NCBI GenBank assembly: GCA_038503035.1
Contig: JAVSML010024269.1
Location: 319,934 to 383,933 of the forward strand
Direction: 5' to 3'
DNA: 64,000 nt
From: Crocodylus rhombifer
Taxonomy: Eukaryota; Chordata; Crocodylia; Crocodylidae
The notes beneath the pieces are model-generated. The model was not told where the DNA came from. It searched no databases and worked only from the letters and a program-made list of their open reading frames with translations. This document shows, piece by piece, positions 11,397-27,221 of the stretch (the stretch's first letter is position 1; each line of letters starts with the position of its first letter). The position numbers and the translations under genes are program-made.

Positions 11397-11615
11397 CAGG
11401 GATCCTGGTTTTCTCTGATAAAATAAATTCCCCAATTTTTGGTTTAAAAAAAGTAACCCAAAATCCACATTTTTCCATGATTAAAATGAAACACCAATAA
11501 TTGATAGTTATATAGCGTTGTTTCATTTTAATCATGGGAAAATGTGGTGTTTGGGTTACTTTTTTTTTAATCCAAAAATTGTGGATTTTTTAATTGGAGA
11601 AAACCAGGATCCCTG
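11397..11615. mobile_element. Hairpin MITE copy 3 (complete)
   Basis: This 219-bp near-perfect palindrome is the best copy. Its ends are CAGGGATCCTGGTTTTCTC and the inverted GAGAAAACCAGGATCCCTG. It is flanked by CTAATAGC (11389-11396) and CTAATAGT (11616-11623), a 7/8 match. A single strand would fold into a hairpin of about 100 bp. Confidence 0.8.
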
Positions 11616-11659
11616 CTAATAGTAAACATTTAAGTTTTAATTTAGCTAGTAAGCAGTCA

Positions 11660-11945
11660 TTTGGAACCCCTGAGTACATCTGCACAATATGCTTTACTGT
11701 GCAGTAGATGAATTTGCTGTGCAATAAAGCATCACTGTCTACACATGTGCAAAACTTGGCGGGGGCAGCAGACTAATTCACTGCACTACTGGATAGTCCT
11801 GTCAGATGCAAGTGGTATCCAGCAGCCCAGTAAATTACCATGCTTAAACACATGTAGACAGTGACATTGGGATTAGTTTACTCTGGCTCAAACTGAGTGG
11901 AGTATATTCAGTCACATTAATTGCCTGTGTAGATGCACCCCTGTG
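11660..11945. mobile_element. Repeat with TGCATCTACA-type ends
   Basis: Begins near CCCTGAGTACATCTGCAC and ends GTGTAGATGCACCCCTG, with TTTACTGTGCA and GCAATAAAGCA words inside. The same words recur at about 27733-28205 and 32777-33180, which defines a repeat family. Class not identified; probably a non-autonomous DNA transposon. Confidence 0.4.
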
Positions 11946-13170
11946 TCCATATGGTTTCTACGTGGTCTTAATAGTCTTTAAACGACTTTAAGCAAAAACA
12001 CAGCAGTGCGGGGGGGGAGGGGGCGACTTACAGAAAGACCTGCAAGTGGAAGACAGTATAAGGTAAAAGATGAATGGGTACAAGTACTGATCCTTGCATT
12101 TTCAAGGTAGGCCAGGGGAAGATTGTGAAGAGACAGAAAAAGGGAACAGCAAAAGATAAGAAAAAAAATAGATATGGAAAATAATGAGGGCGAATTATAT
12201 AAATAGAAGATTAGAAGGAAGAAGTGAGGTAGATTTGAAGCTTTGAGATGAGAAGTAGGAATGAGAGAATGATCTAAAAAGAGGAATGGAGCCAATCGGG
12301 GTGGGGAAGGGAAGTGAAATTAGATTAAAGCAGAGATTCACAGTGTGTTTGAGTGGTGGGCTGAAATAACCCAGTTTGGGTCTTAGGTGGCTGGTGCTAC
12401 TGCCAGCCTCTGCCCTTACAGTTGGAATTCTGCCAAGGCTCCCTTGTGGGCCAGATCTGTCTCATGAGCTGTAGGCCTTGGGGTGGGGGAGGTGGGAGAA
12501 TGGTAGCAGTACCATGATAAATATCAATTTAGAACCAGAACGAGATCAGCCTCATAGACACTTTGCCCAAGAGGGTGCCCCAAATAGATGGGGGTAGGTG
12601 TCAGGAATGCCTACATGGGGAGAGTTAATTAACTTGCACTGCCTATGCTAAGCCATGTACAATATTCAGTAGGAAATGCAAAGCACATGGGTATGTTGAG
12701 CATAGTGCTTGAGTCAAGGTTGCATATTTAGATGTCTCTAGTGCCTTGGGTTCTAGCATGTACAGACCTCCACTGAGGGTAGTTGTCTAGTAGCTGGGGA
12801 GGATGCCCACATTTTGAATAATTGCTTAGTGATTGGAGCACTTGTACTGAGTGTGGGGAAACTTAAGTTGTAGGCCTTCCTTAGCCTGAAGGATACAAAT
12901 GCACATCCCCTACCTCCAAGAAAGGACCCTAACCACCAGGTCCTAGTGTGGCTCAAAGCTCCCATTGCTCCCCTTTTTCCTCCCTTCCCGCCCTATTAAA
13001 ACAAGCCCGGGATATCTCAGCAGTCATGGGAGCAGAAGGAGGTGAACGGGAGGGAGCCTGATGCTATGGCTCAATGATGATGAGGCCATTCAGTGAAGAA
13101 GGAGGAATTCTGAAGTCTGATCCCTGTTTTCAGGAATATTTTTTTTATTTTATCCAAAGATTGTCTAATG

Positions 13171-13454
13171 CAATGATTCAACCAGGAGGTTGTTATATTC
13201 TTTTAAGGGTGCCCTCAGGAGCAAACTCCTACACACGATTCACAAGATGAACCGAGAGGTTTCAAACAAGAATCCACAATGTTAAAAACATTCTGACCCA
13301 TTGTGGTCTTTCTAAATTATTTGCAACAGAACAATTGTTCTAATATTTTTCCATAGTCAAAAAACAAGTGAAAGCTAGGAGCTGACACATTCTAGCAGGT
13401 ACCTTGAATCTAATGCAAGATGCCTCAAGTCTAAATAAAGGTCTAGAACCACTA
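13171..13454. mobile_element. hAT-like element (family also split at 58237-62731)
   Basis: The left end CAATGATTCAACCAGG and right end GGTCTAGAACCACTA resemble degraded hAT ends of the CAGnGnTTCTCAACC type. The flanking octamers GTCTAATG and GTTTAATC match at 6 of 8. Interior words such as CACAAGAT, GTTAAAAACAT and TTTGCAACA are shared with 62511-62731. Confidence 0.55.
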
Positions 13455-13496
13455 GTTTAATCTAAAATGAATAAACAGTTCTTGCTTCTTCATCTT

Positions 13497-13568
13497 CTGG
13501 TCCTGTAACTGGATGGCCTATAATCCCAGTCTCCCACTTCCTGAGTGAGTGCTTTAACCACTAACCGG
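13497..13568 (-). repeat. tRNA-derived SINE relic
   Basis: On the minus strand the sequence runs TAGTGGTTAAAGCACTCACT, then CAGGAAGTGGGAGACTGGGA, which resembles a tRNA D-arm/anticodon/T-arm succession. Similar relics occur on the minus strand near 16575-16660, 28365-28430 and 53105-53190, and on the plus strand near 7430-7500 and 32510-32565. Family name not assigned. Confidence 0.45.
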
Positions 13569-14040
13569 TTATAAAAAAAGATAAATCGCTGCGCTACTGA
13601 AGCTAGTGCTGTCAGTGTGTGTTAGGTATACTCTGACAGTGTCTAACAAGATTGGGCCTCTCTAAGATCTTAGGTGGAGTCCCATCCCCATTGTGGATCA
13701 TAACAGAGCATGGTGGGAATTTGGCTCAGCCTGGGCTGTTCTAGCTGTGTACAGAAACCTAAATTTAGGTGCCTAGGGATCTTTGCAGAGGTGCTGAATG
13801 AAAGAAGCCTAATAAGCTTTGTGTCTGCTGGATCTGGAGTTGCACATAAGTACTTAAAGTCAGGTTGGGTCCTATGTAAAGCGTACAATGTACCAATCTG
13901 GGTCTGGAAATAATTACTTTGGAAATCTGTAGTATATTATATCAGCTACATAAAAATATTAATGTTATAATGTTATTTCTCTAATAAAATTTACTACAAG
14001 ACTTTATGCCTACAGTTAATTTTCATCATTGACATTTTCA

Positions 14041-14873
14041 TCCCTGCAGCATTTAATGTCCATGCCATCTATGAATCGATCAGGGATGAATGCAATGCTT
14101 TTAATCATCAGTCCTTATTTAAAAAATCAGACTAGTTGATAGGACTTAGTAAATTCAAAAATCAATTTACTGATTTTTCAAGTTAAAATTGAAACTCTAC
14201 AAAAGATTTTTGTCAAAAATAAGCATCTTTCTGTTAAAGTCTTACCAATAGCCCTAGGAAATGCATAGTGGAAGTGGTTGTCTCCAGGTCATGTCATATT
14301 TAATGTGATTAAACTAAATCATGAGGACAGCATAGCACTGCAGTGACAAACTCTGACTCTCTTCTCTCTCTAAATATGTATTTCCATGTCACCTCCATTA
14401 CCAGTACTACATATGGTTCTGTATTATGCCCATAGACCCCCCCTTGATTTATGCTTATCAGTTTTGAGACCTACAGGTTATATACAACTGAACTTGTTCC
14501 ACTTTCCTCACCTGAACATATCATGTGTGCAGGCAGCTGGAAACTGAGTCATAGCTCCTGCAATTATTTCTTCACCTTTGTAAAATTAAACTTGCGTCTT
14601 AAGTACAAAGTTCATCCCTAAGGTAAGTACCCTGACATAGTAGAGATATGTTACAGCTGAGGTCCGTGGAAAAATCCTTGGGTGACATCACGTCCTTTCA
14701 TGGCAAAACTGCACTTAAGAGCAAAAAGATGCAATTGAGGTGGCCGTGACAGGACTTTCCTTTTGAGCATCCCCCTATGCAAATATATTTTGTGCTTTTT
14801 TGTCTGACCTTTCATTCATTCATTCATTCATTCCAGAATCAACACATAGATGGCATGGACATTAAATAGTGCA
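14041..14873. repeat. Inverted repeat pair (about 60-bp arms, 0.7-kb spacer)
   Basis: CATTTAATGTCCATGCCATC near 14050 reappears inverted near 14850 (GATGGCATGGACATTAAATA). Similarity extends outward to CCCTGCAG and inward to GATGAATG versus AATGAATG. The spacer does not look palindromic. This could be a fold-back element or two oppositely inserted repeat fragments. Confidence 0.45.
14812..14833. repeat. ATTC tetranucleotide microsatellite
   Basis: About five uninterrupted ATTC units, located inside the right arm of the inverted repeat pair. Confidence 0.8.
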
Positions 14874-17800
14874 GAGATATATGTATTGCAGAAAGGAGAT
14901 TAAAGTTATGCTCAGATAAACTTATCTGGCCAGTGCTCTGTGAGATCCAGTGAATACTTACTATTATGCATGAATTATTACCCAGAAAAGAATTTACATA
15001 TTACACACTATAAAATATTACAGAGGTTAGCTAAGAGCGTAAAGAAATCGGGGTCAAATGCTGCTGTGACTGTGTAATCCCAACAAAACTGGAAAGGAGA
15101 ACTAGGATATCAGTTCTCCATAGCAAACTCAAGACAGACTTCTCTGCATGTTATAAGATTTCTTGGAACTAGCAGACTAGTGGCAAAGCACAAACTCTGA
15201 AGCTGTAGCGATTGGAGGAGAAGAGGGGTGGTGACCAGTTCATTTTGCTTAATATCAGCCAGCAGCTCACCTCTGATAGTACTACTTCATGTGTGGGCTT
15301 GTGAAAGTGGATGACAGAGTTATAGTAAAGGGGGGGAAATCCAATTTATATATAAAGAAATCCAGGTCAGAAATAAAAGGAAAAGAAAATGGAAGAGAGC
15401 CAGACCTGTTCAGACAATGATGTTAAAAATATTTCAGCCTGAGGGACGTCCTGATTCAAGGTGTTCCTACCATACATGAACGGTGATGCATGTTTGCATG
15501 GTGCTTACTGACCATGTTCTGTATGCCCTGGGACATAATACCTTTGTGTTAACATTTGTCTTGGCCATGATGGTGCCTCCTTTATAGCTGCATCACAGTA
15601 GAAACATCTCATGTTCCCTCCTTCCCCCTCCATCTTCTGTATTTAATAGGAAACCTTCATTGTTTATTTCCCTAATGCCCTTCATAGAAGTGTGTCAGTT
15701 CTGTATCTATTTCCTGTTTCTTCTCCTTCCATATAACCAAGCTCTTCTACCCCAAGTCCAAGCAAGCCTGTATAATATGGATCAGAATTTCATGTGGTTA
15801 AGCCTAAATCTTGTAAGGTGGAGTGGAACAGTCAGATTTTCCAGAGGATCTAAATTAGATGTACGAACACAGAAGGAAAGAGAATGAAAGGAGGTGGAAG
15901 GGGGAAAGTAAGAAGGATAAGAGTGATTGGGGCAGTGATCTAGAAAGGAGGAAAAAGAAGCTGAAAATAAAGATACAAAAAGCGGGGGCCTGAAAAAAAG
16001 ATGGCTTTAGAATAGCGTGTACTGAAACAGTGAAGAATGATGGTAGACTAGACTGGGAGAAAATAACTGCTTGTAGTGATAAATCCTAGTTCATTTTACC
16101 CACCTAAATGGCACATATGAGACTGTGTAACTGCAGTTTGTGGCACTAATGCACAGTTTGTGATTTAGAGACAGGTCTTAGCTGGGTTAGTCTGAAGTCA
16201 GGGAGAAGGCAGTGTAGAGCTGCACCTTACAGCCTAAATCAGAGATGCGTAGGTTTTTGTGAGGCTGCGCTCACTTTATTTTTGTGTGTACAAGCATGCA
16301 CTCAGCCACTGAGCAGGCTCAGGAGGGCTGTGCTGTGGCCAGGCAGATAGACAGAAAAATAGGATGTGGAGGAGGCTGCCTGCACTGTAGGTCCCAGGAG
16401 CTTGAGGGGGGGTGGGAGGGGGCACATGCGGCAGAGCTCACCTGGGTGGTGCAGTGAAGGGGAGTTTTGCCTCCCCCGTCTGGCCTGCAACTGCTTCTGC
16501 GATGGCTCGATTTCAAGAGAAAGGCAGAACTAAGCTGTCAATAATGCCTAATTTGTGGTTGGTGTACTTAGTAAAAAGCTAATTCAACCCCCCTTTTGAG
16601 GGCCTAAATCCTGGGTCTACTGCTTTCTGGGGAAGTGCTCTAAATGCTAGGCTATTGGTATAAAACAGTAAGGGCCCTCAGAATAGGGATGTACCATGGA
16701 ATCGTAAATTGTAAGTACTAAAAATGGCAGCTATGTGGCCTCATACATGCCATTTAAGTGTGTAAAGTGCATGGGACAGGACATTCAGTTGTGTCTATCC
16801 CAAAAGTTCCCTATAATGGCATAAATTTACTCCATATTCTCATTTTGCAAGCTAACAAAATCTCAATGGCCTGGAAAATAAAGTTCTTTTAAACATAGTT
16901 TTGGTTTTATCAACAAGAAACAAAAAAACTACAAACTCCTATAGAGCATTATATTAGGAGGATGTTAAAGTGTCATAGTTAAGCATTCAGAAGTCAGAAA
17001 GTGCCATAGTTAAGGCTGCATGGGCTATCCTTATGAATATATTTTTCAGTCTTTGATCATAGTCACATATTGTTTCTCAAATAATACAGTATAATGTTGA
17101 TCACATAATTAAATCTATACAAACACAGTGAGTCTAGCTGCAAGATCAGTAAGTAAAATTCAAAACACTTTTCTTTACATGCTTTGATGCATGTTGTGCA
17201 TCATCTGATAGGACAGAGTACAGGCAAAGTGCATAGTACTCTGTACTTATACAACCTTCTACATAAAGGGATACAGTCATTTTGAAATCTGGTAAATTGC
17301 ATTAATGTGTTGGCAGTGGTTACAGATATTTATCCAACTGTAATTTTTTGCTATTCTGCAATCCTACTTTTCTATGTTAAAAAATTGTTTTGTTTTGTTT
17401 TGTTTTTCAGTGTATGAAAGTTCCATATAAGCTAATTAGTGACACTAGTGATATACAAAGCGCTACTAAATGCAAAAGTAAGCTAAACCTTTATAGAGAG
17501 ACACTAATTTTGGGTCTTATTTTTTTAAAAAATAGGTATAATTTTAGATAGAAATGTGGCATTTAAGCTAAAAATAACACTTTCAGTAGTTATGTGGGAT
17601 CTGATGACATATACAGGTCATGTAAGTTTGCAACAAAGGCCCATATCCTGCAGTGAGCTTCATGCAGCTGAGTATCTGATTACACATAAAGACTGCATAG
17701 AGTGCATTGTTGTCCAGGCCTATAAATTAACTTGGTGGGCAACTGTCTCATCCTGTACCATAATGAAGCATTTAAACTGAGATAGCTTCATACTAAATTT

Positions 17801-18119
17801 GATCACTTGAATATCTTGTTATGCTGATAAAGTATATATGCAGCTAAATTAGATTTGTAGTTTACTGCCTCATTTCCTGAACTGAGCCAAAGACTGCTAG
17901 AAAAGAAAATATATATAGCACGTGACTGCTGACAAAACTTAAATTGCACATTAGAAACAAAAGTTCTAAATTAAAAAGTTAAACTTTATGACAGTGGAAT
18001 AACATAAATTCATGGGTTACATGATTTTATCAAGAAATGTTTAGCATCAAAGAGAAAATGTGCATATTACTGGGGGGAAGAAGGAAGTGTTTGTTTTTTT
18101 TGTTTGGTAGGGGTTTTTT

Positions 18120-20470
18120 TAAGACTGCACTCACTGATACTGAGCAGAGGAGCACACTGGCCACTGCTCATTGCCCCCCAAATGGAAGTTGGTGGACGCC
18201 AGCCAGTGAAACTGTCCAGAGACATGAATAGCTAAGGGACAGGAACTGTTGGAGACAGGCCTATTTGTTACAAAACATGGGCATGATGAGCGCACACAGA
18301 AATCCCCTCTGTTTCTAGAAGGGGTCAGTCACTAAGTCTACAGGAACAGTCTTGAGACAACTAATGCAAAATGAGGGACAGGAATGCATGTGATACAATG
18401 AGTGCTCTATGGGGATCTGTGGCACAGAGCACACTGGCTAGCATCCACTGGCCCTTGAACACATCCAAGGAGCCAGTGGATACTGCCTGGAAACATGAGC
18501 AGAGGAGACAAAAACTGTTGGTGACAAGTCTATTTGTTATGCTATTTTAAGGGTGGGCTAAGCCCACCAGGAAAACTCCTTAAGCCTTCCTTAATTAAAG
18601 GGACTACTGGGGACACAACAATGGATTTTGTGGGACAACAAATCTGAAAACAGGGAAGGGAGTGGGGGTCAAAGATTAATAATGAGTGCTCCAAAAGGGG
18701 GCTGCAGTGCACTGTCCCCCAAACGAGTCCAAGGAGCCAGTGGATGCCACACAGTGAAACTGCCTGGAGACGTGAGCAAAGGAGGCACAGGAAGATGGCC
18801 CCATGGTCCCCTTTGCTGTTGGAGACAGGTCTGTTTGTCAAAGGGTGCCAAAGGGTCCATGGCCAAGGCCCAGTAGAGAAACTATAAGCCTCCTTTAGTA
18901 AGGGAGGCTACACTGTAGGCATCCCGCCTAACTGCTTGGGACAAGTAAAAAGAAAATAGGGAAAGGAGTGAGGGTCATAGATAAATTATGACAGATCCAG
19001 AAGGGGACAAGGAGCCAGTGAAACTGCTAGGTGATGTAAGCGGAGAAGAGACAGGAAGTTGGCCCCACAATCACTGAGGGTCCTTACTTACTGTCAGAGG
19101 CATATTTGACCCATAATGTTCACCCAAAGAGCAACAGTTACTCCCCCCACCCTGTTACTGGGGGGGAGGAGCTATTGGGTGCATGCTAATTGATTTTGGG
19201 GAATTAAAGAGAAAACGAGTGGGAGTGAAGTCACAGGTTCAAAATGAGTGTGCTGAGAGGGGACAAGGAGCACAGTACCCTGGCCAGCACCCAGTGGCCC
19301 CTGAAGGAGTCCAGGGAGCCAGTAGACGCCACCCAGTGAAACTCTATGTGGAGACATGAGTGGAGGTGGGAAAGGAGGCCCCAGTCAATGGGTCCTATAC
19401 TCTCAGAGACAGGCTTATTTGATATGTAAGGTTAACATGGGGTTAATGCGTAAAAAGCAATGGTTAGCCTCCCTCCCCATGTCATTAAAGGGTACGTATC
19501 AACTGCGTGACACAGGCCTACTTGCTGCTTTTAAGGGATTGTGGGCCAATGCCCACCAAGAAAAACTACAAGCCTCCCTTAAAATGGGGGCTACCAAGAA
19601 AGCAACAATTAATTTTTTGAGATGAAGTAAAAAAAGAAAATAGGGAAGAGAGCGAGGCCGCAGGTCCAAAATAAGGGATCTGGAAGGTGACATGGAACAA
19701 AGCACCCCAGCCAGCACCCACTGCCCTGCAAGCAAGTCCAAGGACCCAGTGTACGGCACCTAGTGAAACTGCCCAGAGCTGTGAGCAGAGAATGGCAAGA
19801 ACCACTCGGCGGTCACGGGGGGTCCTGCTCTGTCAGACATAGAACTTTAACATGTGGAGGGATTTCATGGGCCCAGGCCCTTCCCACCAAGGAACCAAGA
19901 AGCTCCCTTTACTACTGGGGGCCACAAGTGACGTGTTACTGACTACTTGGGACAAATAATAATGAAAACAGGGACAGGAGTGGAGGTCAAAGGTTCATAA
20001 CCAGGGTGCCAAAGGGAAACAGGGAGCAGAGCACACCGGGCAGAGCCCACTGGCCCTCAAATCGGTCCAAGGAGCCAGTGGATGCTGCCTAGTGAAACTC
20101 TGCCCATTGACGCGAGCAGAAGAGGGACAGGGGGACCACCAGGGGTCCTGCCCTGTCAGACACACCAGGCCTATTTGTCATCCTTCAATCACGTGAGCCT
20201 AGCCCACCAAATTTCTTACCGGCCTCCCTCAGGCAGGGAGGCTACAGGAAACGATGACAGCAGACTCCTTGGGACAGACAATAAAAAACAGGGACAGGAG
20301 CGGAGGTCAAAAGCTAATGAGTGCCAAGGGGGATCCAGAACGGGTCCCAAGGGATGGGGGACCAGTCATGGAGCAGAGCAGAGTAGATAGTGTCTACTGG
20401 CCCTCAAATGAGTCCCGGGAGTCAGTGGATGCTGCTAAGTGAAACTCTGCTCCTTGATGAGAGCTAACCC
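18120..20470. repeat. Degenerate tandem array, about 8 units of 0.26-0.42 kb
   Basis: A GGAGCCAGTGGATGCC-like landmark followed by AGTGAAACTGCC recurs near 18195, 18473, 18735, 19012, 19318, 19742, 20072 and 20420. A second landmark, GAAAACAGGGAAGGAGTG followed by AGGTCAAAG, recurs near 18649, 18952, 19208, 19634, 19973 and 20285, always in the same order. Units also share CAAGGAGCAnAGCACAC and GAGACAGGCCTATTTG words. The array ends about 0.6 kb upstream of the SLC25A6 start codon. The class is unknown. Confidence 0.7.
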
Positions 20471-20661
20471 CATGGTCACTGGGGTCCTGCCCTGCCAGAC
20501 CCGGAAGCTGGGCAAGACAGCCGCTGGCTCAAGCCCGCGTTCTGCTTTGAAGTGTGTGAGGAGGGCAGGGCACACCCTGAGGCAGGTCTCACAGCACCCC
20601 AGGGTCCCCCAACCCCGAGCCCCTTTCAGGGGTGTAGGTTGTATCCCTATCGGCCTAAGGA

Positions 20662-20757
20662 CACAAGCAGACAAGATTCTTTGGGTAAATCCGGTATCTT
20701 CTATTAGGCCAACTCAAATAGCTGAAACAATTCTTCCTCGCAAGCTTTCGAACACCA
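20662..20757 (-). mobile_element. Penelope-like element 3'-end fragment
   Basis: The sequence AGCAGACAAGATTCTTTGGG, then a TATCTTCTATTAGGCCAACTC stretch, then GCAAGCTTTCGAACACC corresponds to the 3' end of the Penelope-like element at 46702-48520 (GGCAGACAAAGTTCTTTGGG at 46703). It is a short truncated copy between the tandem array and the SLC25A6 CpG island. Confidence 0.65.
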
Positions 20758-21097
20758 AGACGCCTCGGGCAGCCGCTGTCTGCAGGGGGGAGGGGCGGAG
20801 CCAACGGCCGCGAGCGCCAGCGTTGGGCTAGAAGTAATTGGCAGCTGCCAGCGGGGAGCGGGGCGGGGCCTGGGCAGACAAGTCAGAAGCACGGGGTTGG
20901 GGGCGGTGAGGCCGGTGCGGCCACGCCCCCCTCCGCGCAGCCAATGGGGTGCGGCGGAGGGCGGGGCCGGCGGCGCCGGGCATTTAGCTCATGCGCGCAG
21001 GCAGGGAGGTCCTTTCGGCGCGAGCGGCCGTGGGTGTCTCTGTGCGTGTCACCCCCCACACCACCACTACCACTACCCCACGGCAGCCAGCGACAAC
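20740..21097 (+). promoter_or_regulatory. SLC25A6 CpG-island promoter and 5' UTR
   Basis: GC and CpG content rises sharply from about 20740 and stays high through exon 1 and the start of intron 1 (to about 21660). It contains several GGGGCGGGG-type GC boxes (for example GAGCGGGGCGGGGCC near 20857). There is only a weak TATA-like CATTTAG near 20980. This is the promoter style of a broadly expressed gene. The transcription start cannot be placed from sequence. Confidence 0.75.
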
Positions 21098-25037
<3,940 letters not shown>

Positions 25038-25532
25038 AAGACCCTAACTAGACTTGGAAACAAAATTTAGCAGATCATGTAGAAAGCTGTACCATTATGG
25101 ACCATTGACCTCCAAGAAATTCCTGTGTTGAGTGTTATTTATCGGGGCCAGATCATGTTTGTAGATGGGGCTAGAAATTTTCCAGGAACTGATCCACTTC
25201 AAGATTTGTTTCCAATAAAGGCACTGAAACTGACAGTTCAGCCCAGCAAATTTTCCATATTGGTGATTTTGGGTCAGTAGCACTAGTTCTGGGCCCAAAA
25301 TGGTTGATTTGACCAAGCAATTTAGGCAACAATTGTTGTTGTTTCTAAATTTTTGTTTTTTTTGGATTGGTCTCTAGTTTCAAGTCCCATCTTATGACCA
25401 TAAAACTGTATTTGAGAAGTACTTGTTAACAAATCATGTCTCTTTCCACTTGTACTCGAGCACTATGTACCATTTTGCACAGCTGAACATCTAGCAATTA
25501 TGTTTTTAAATTGGGGCATTTTGCTGTGAAAC

Positions 25533-25538
25533 AATAAA
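25533..25538 (+). terminator. Poly(A) signal of SLC25A6
   Basis: AATAAA about 500 bp past the stop codon, in AT-rich 3' UTR. It is the first canonical hexamer in a plausible position. Confidence 0.65.
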
Positions 25539-26364
25539 CAATACTTACTCAGACACTGGTAAACTTACTATTTATATACGGTTTTGGTCTGCTTTGGGAA
25601 ATTGCTTGCAAGCTAATCATAGGAGAAGATGCCTCCTTTGACATGGTAATTGTGCCAGGCAAATCAATGGATTGTAAAACAGTACATCTATTACATAAGT
25701 TTTTATGCCTGATATATGCGAGATCTTCAAGGAACCCTTTTATATACAAATAGGGTCAGTTAAATGGTTGTACATTTCCATCTTTGATAGGAGTGTCTTG
25801 GACTGCTGGCTGTGGCTTTTTAAAGGAGTCCTAGTCCTCGACTGCTTTCCACTATTAATGCAACATAATAAACTCTAGAGCAGTTTGTCTTGGAGTCAGC
25901 TGCTCCCAGGCATAGTGCTCACAGGTGCGCCTGGGGCAGCAGCAGTTTGAGCCAGGATGAAGCAGCCCTGGACTAGAAGGGAGCATAGGGGGTCAGCTCC
26001 AGGTCTTGGTGTTGGAAGGTGGAGGGGCTGACTGGGCACAATTTACCACCAACTGCCACATGTACGTGTGTGTTTCACTGCACTTAATGACTCCACTGTA
26101 AGATACTACTGCTGGGAACAGTAAAGGGAGTTAATGCATTTACTGCAACCTAGTACCAGCATACATGTGGACTGTGATGCTTTCCTGTGGAGCTAATTAG
26201 TCTACCTGGCAGTAATGTTCATGAGTAGATGTACCCATAATGAAGGAATGTAATGATTGTTCTAAGGATCTCGAGAAGGCATTTTGGGGTCCCTGTCTAG
26301 GTAATCCCAAAGGCGGTCATCTTTGAACTACAAGTTAATGTCTCTTTTCTTCTCTTCCCCCCCC

Positions 26365-26374
26365 NNNNNNNNNN
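26365..26374. other. Assembly gap (10 N)
   Basis: Ten Ns follow a run of C and abut the hairpin MITE whose left arm is missing. The true gap length is unknown. Confidence 0.99.
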
Positions 26375-26550
26375 CCAAAATCCACATTTTTCCATAATCC
26401 CATATTTTTCCATAATCAAAAAGGAAAAGCTAGTAATAAATAAATATACATACAGTGGTGTTTCTTTTTGATTATAAAAAAAATGTGGATTTTGGGTTAC
26501 TTTAAAAAAATCCCCAATTTTCAGGTTATCAGCAAAAACTAGGATCCCTG
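26375..26550. mobile_element. Hairpin MITE copy 4 (left arm in gap)
   Basis: The core ATTTTTCCATAATC and its inverted partner GATTATAAAAAAAATGTGGA are present, as is the right end TAGGATCCCTG. The left terminus is lost in the N run, so the hairpin probably caused the gap. Confidence 0.7.
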
Positions 26551-27045
26551 CTTATAAGCATTATTTACATTAAATCTGGGTAAGTGTATATTCTGGGTAA
26601 GACATTTTTCAGTCCTTTTCAGTACTTGGATGAAGGGCACTGTAGTTGAGAATAGTGACACCACTGAGTTTCAGAAGTACAATGTGTATTTCCAAACAAA
26701 TTAAAAAGCTCTTGCCTTTCCTAACTAATTTTTTATTTAGGCAAACATTGCTGGATTAATTTGTACTTGGTTACAATTTGGAATTATATCTTTATAGTTA
26801 GAAAGACTAGAAAACACAGCTCTCTATAAATGAAAGCTGAAGAAGAATGCTGTAGAAGGCAGGGTCAAATTACACCTTAAAGATAAATCAGGTAGATATA
26901 TATTTAGCACAAGGTTTCATGGGCTGAAGCTCCTTTCATTAGATGCTGCAGAAGGATATGCAGAAAGCAGTGTATAATTCTAAAACAAAGGGCAGGCTCT
27001 CTTCTATCTGCTGGGTGTCAGAGTGGAAAGAAACTTCCTGCTTAC

Positions 27046-27221
27046 CAATTTCATGGAGCTTGATGTACTCATCATAAAACTGAATCTTTGATTTTTTGCT
27101 GGATCCATTCACCAGGAAGTAAACCGGATTAGTGTCTTCTATCATCACATCTTGAAACCTACATCCAGTATGTCTTCCATGTGCATCTTTTATGTAATGT
27201 TGGCATTCCATCTCATCTTTG
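27046..27221 (-). CDS. Receptor exon 5: second half of cytokine-receptor domain
   Basis: 176 bp, phase 2 to phase 1, acceptor GGTATTTGCAG and donor GTAAGC. The peptide includes MECQHYIKDAHGRHTGCRF and NPVYFLVNGSSKKSKIQFYD, then KLHEIG. If the donor is not used, the frame stays open for about 35 more codons to TAA at 26941-26939. That would give a secreted two-domain form. Confidence 0.92.

Larger units (their letters stand above)
10938..18100. other. Intergenic region, ASMTL-like gene to tandem array
   Basis: Apart from the elements listed separately this holds AT-rich sequence. It includes an ATTC microsatellite at 14812-14833, a pair of inverted repeats at 14041-14098 and 14812-14873, and tRNA-like SINE relics near 13500 and 16590. 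No convincing protein-coding exon was seen on either strand. Confidence 0.45.
25560..26938. other. Interval between SLC25A6 and the receptor gene
   Basis: The expected location of the missing receptor 3' exons. I find no WSxWS-like motif, transmembrane stretch or membrane-proximal fibronectin domain on the minus strand. It contains a repeat with CATGTAGATGTACC-type words (about 26040-26240), the assembly gap, a hairpin MITE and a retroelement tail near 26842-26942. Confidence 0.5.

Noticed and set aside
25549..25749. 66-codon minus-strand frame tested as a receptor tail exon
   Set aside because: No similarity to IL3RA or CSF2RA cytoplasmic sequence, no clear acceptor, and it overlaps the SLC25A6 3' flank.
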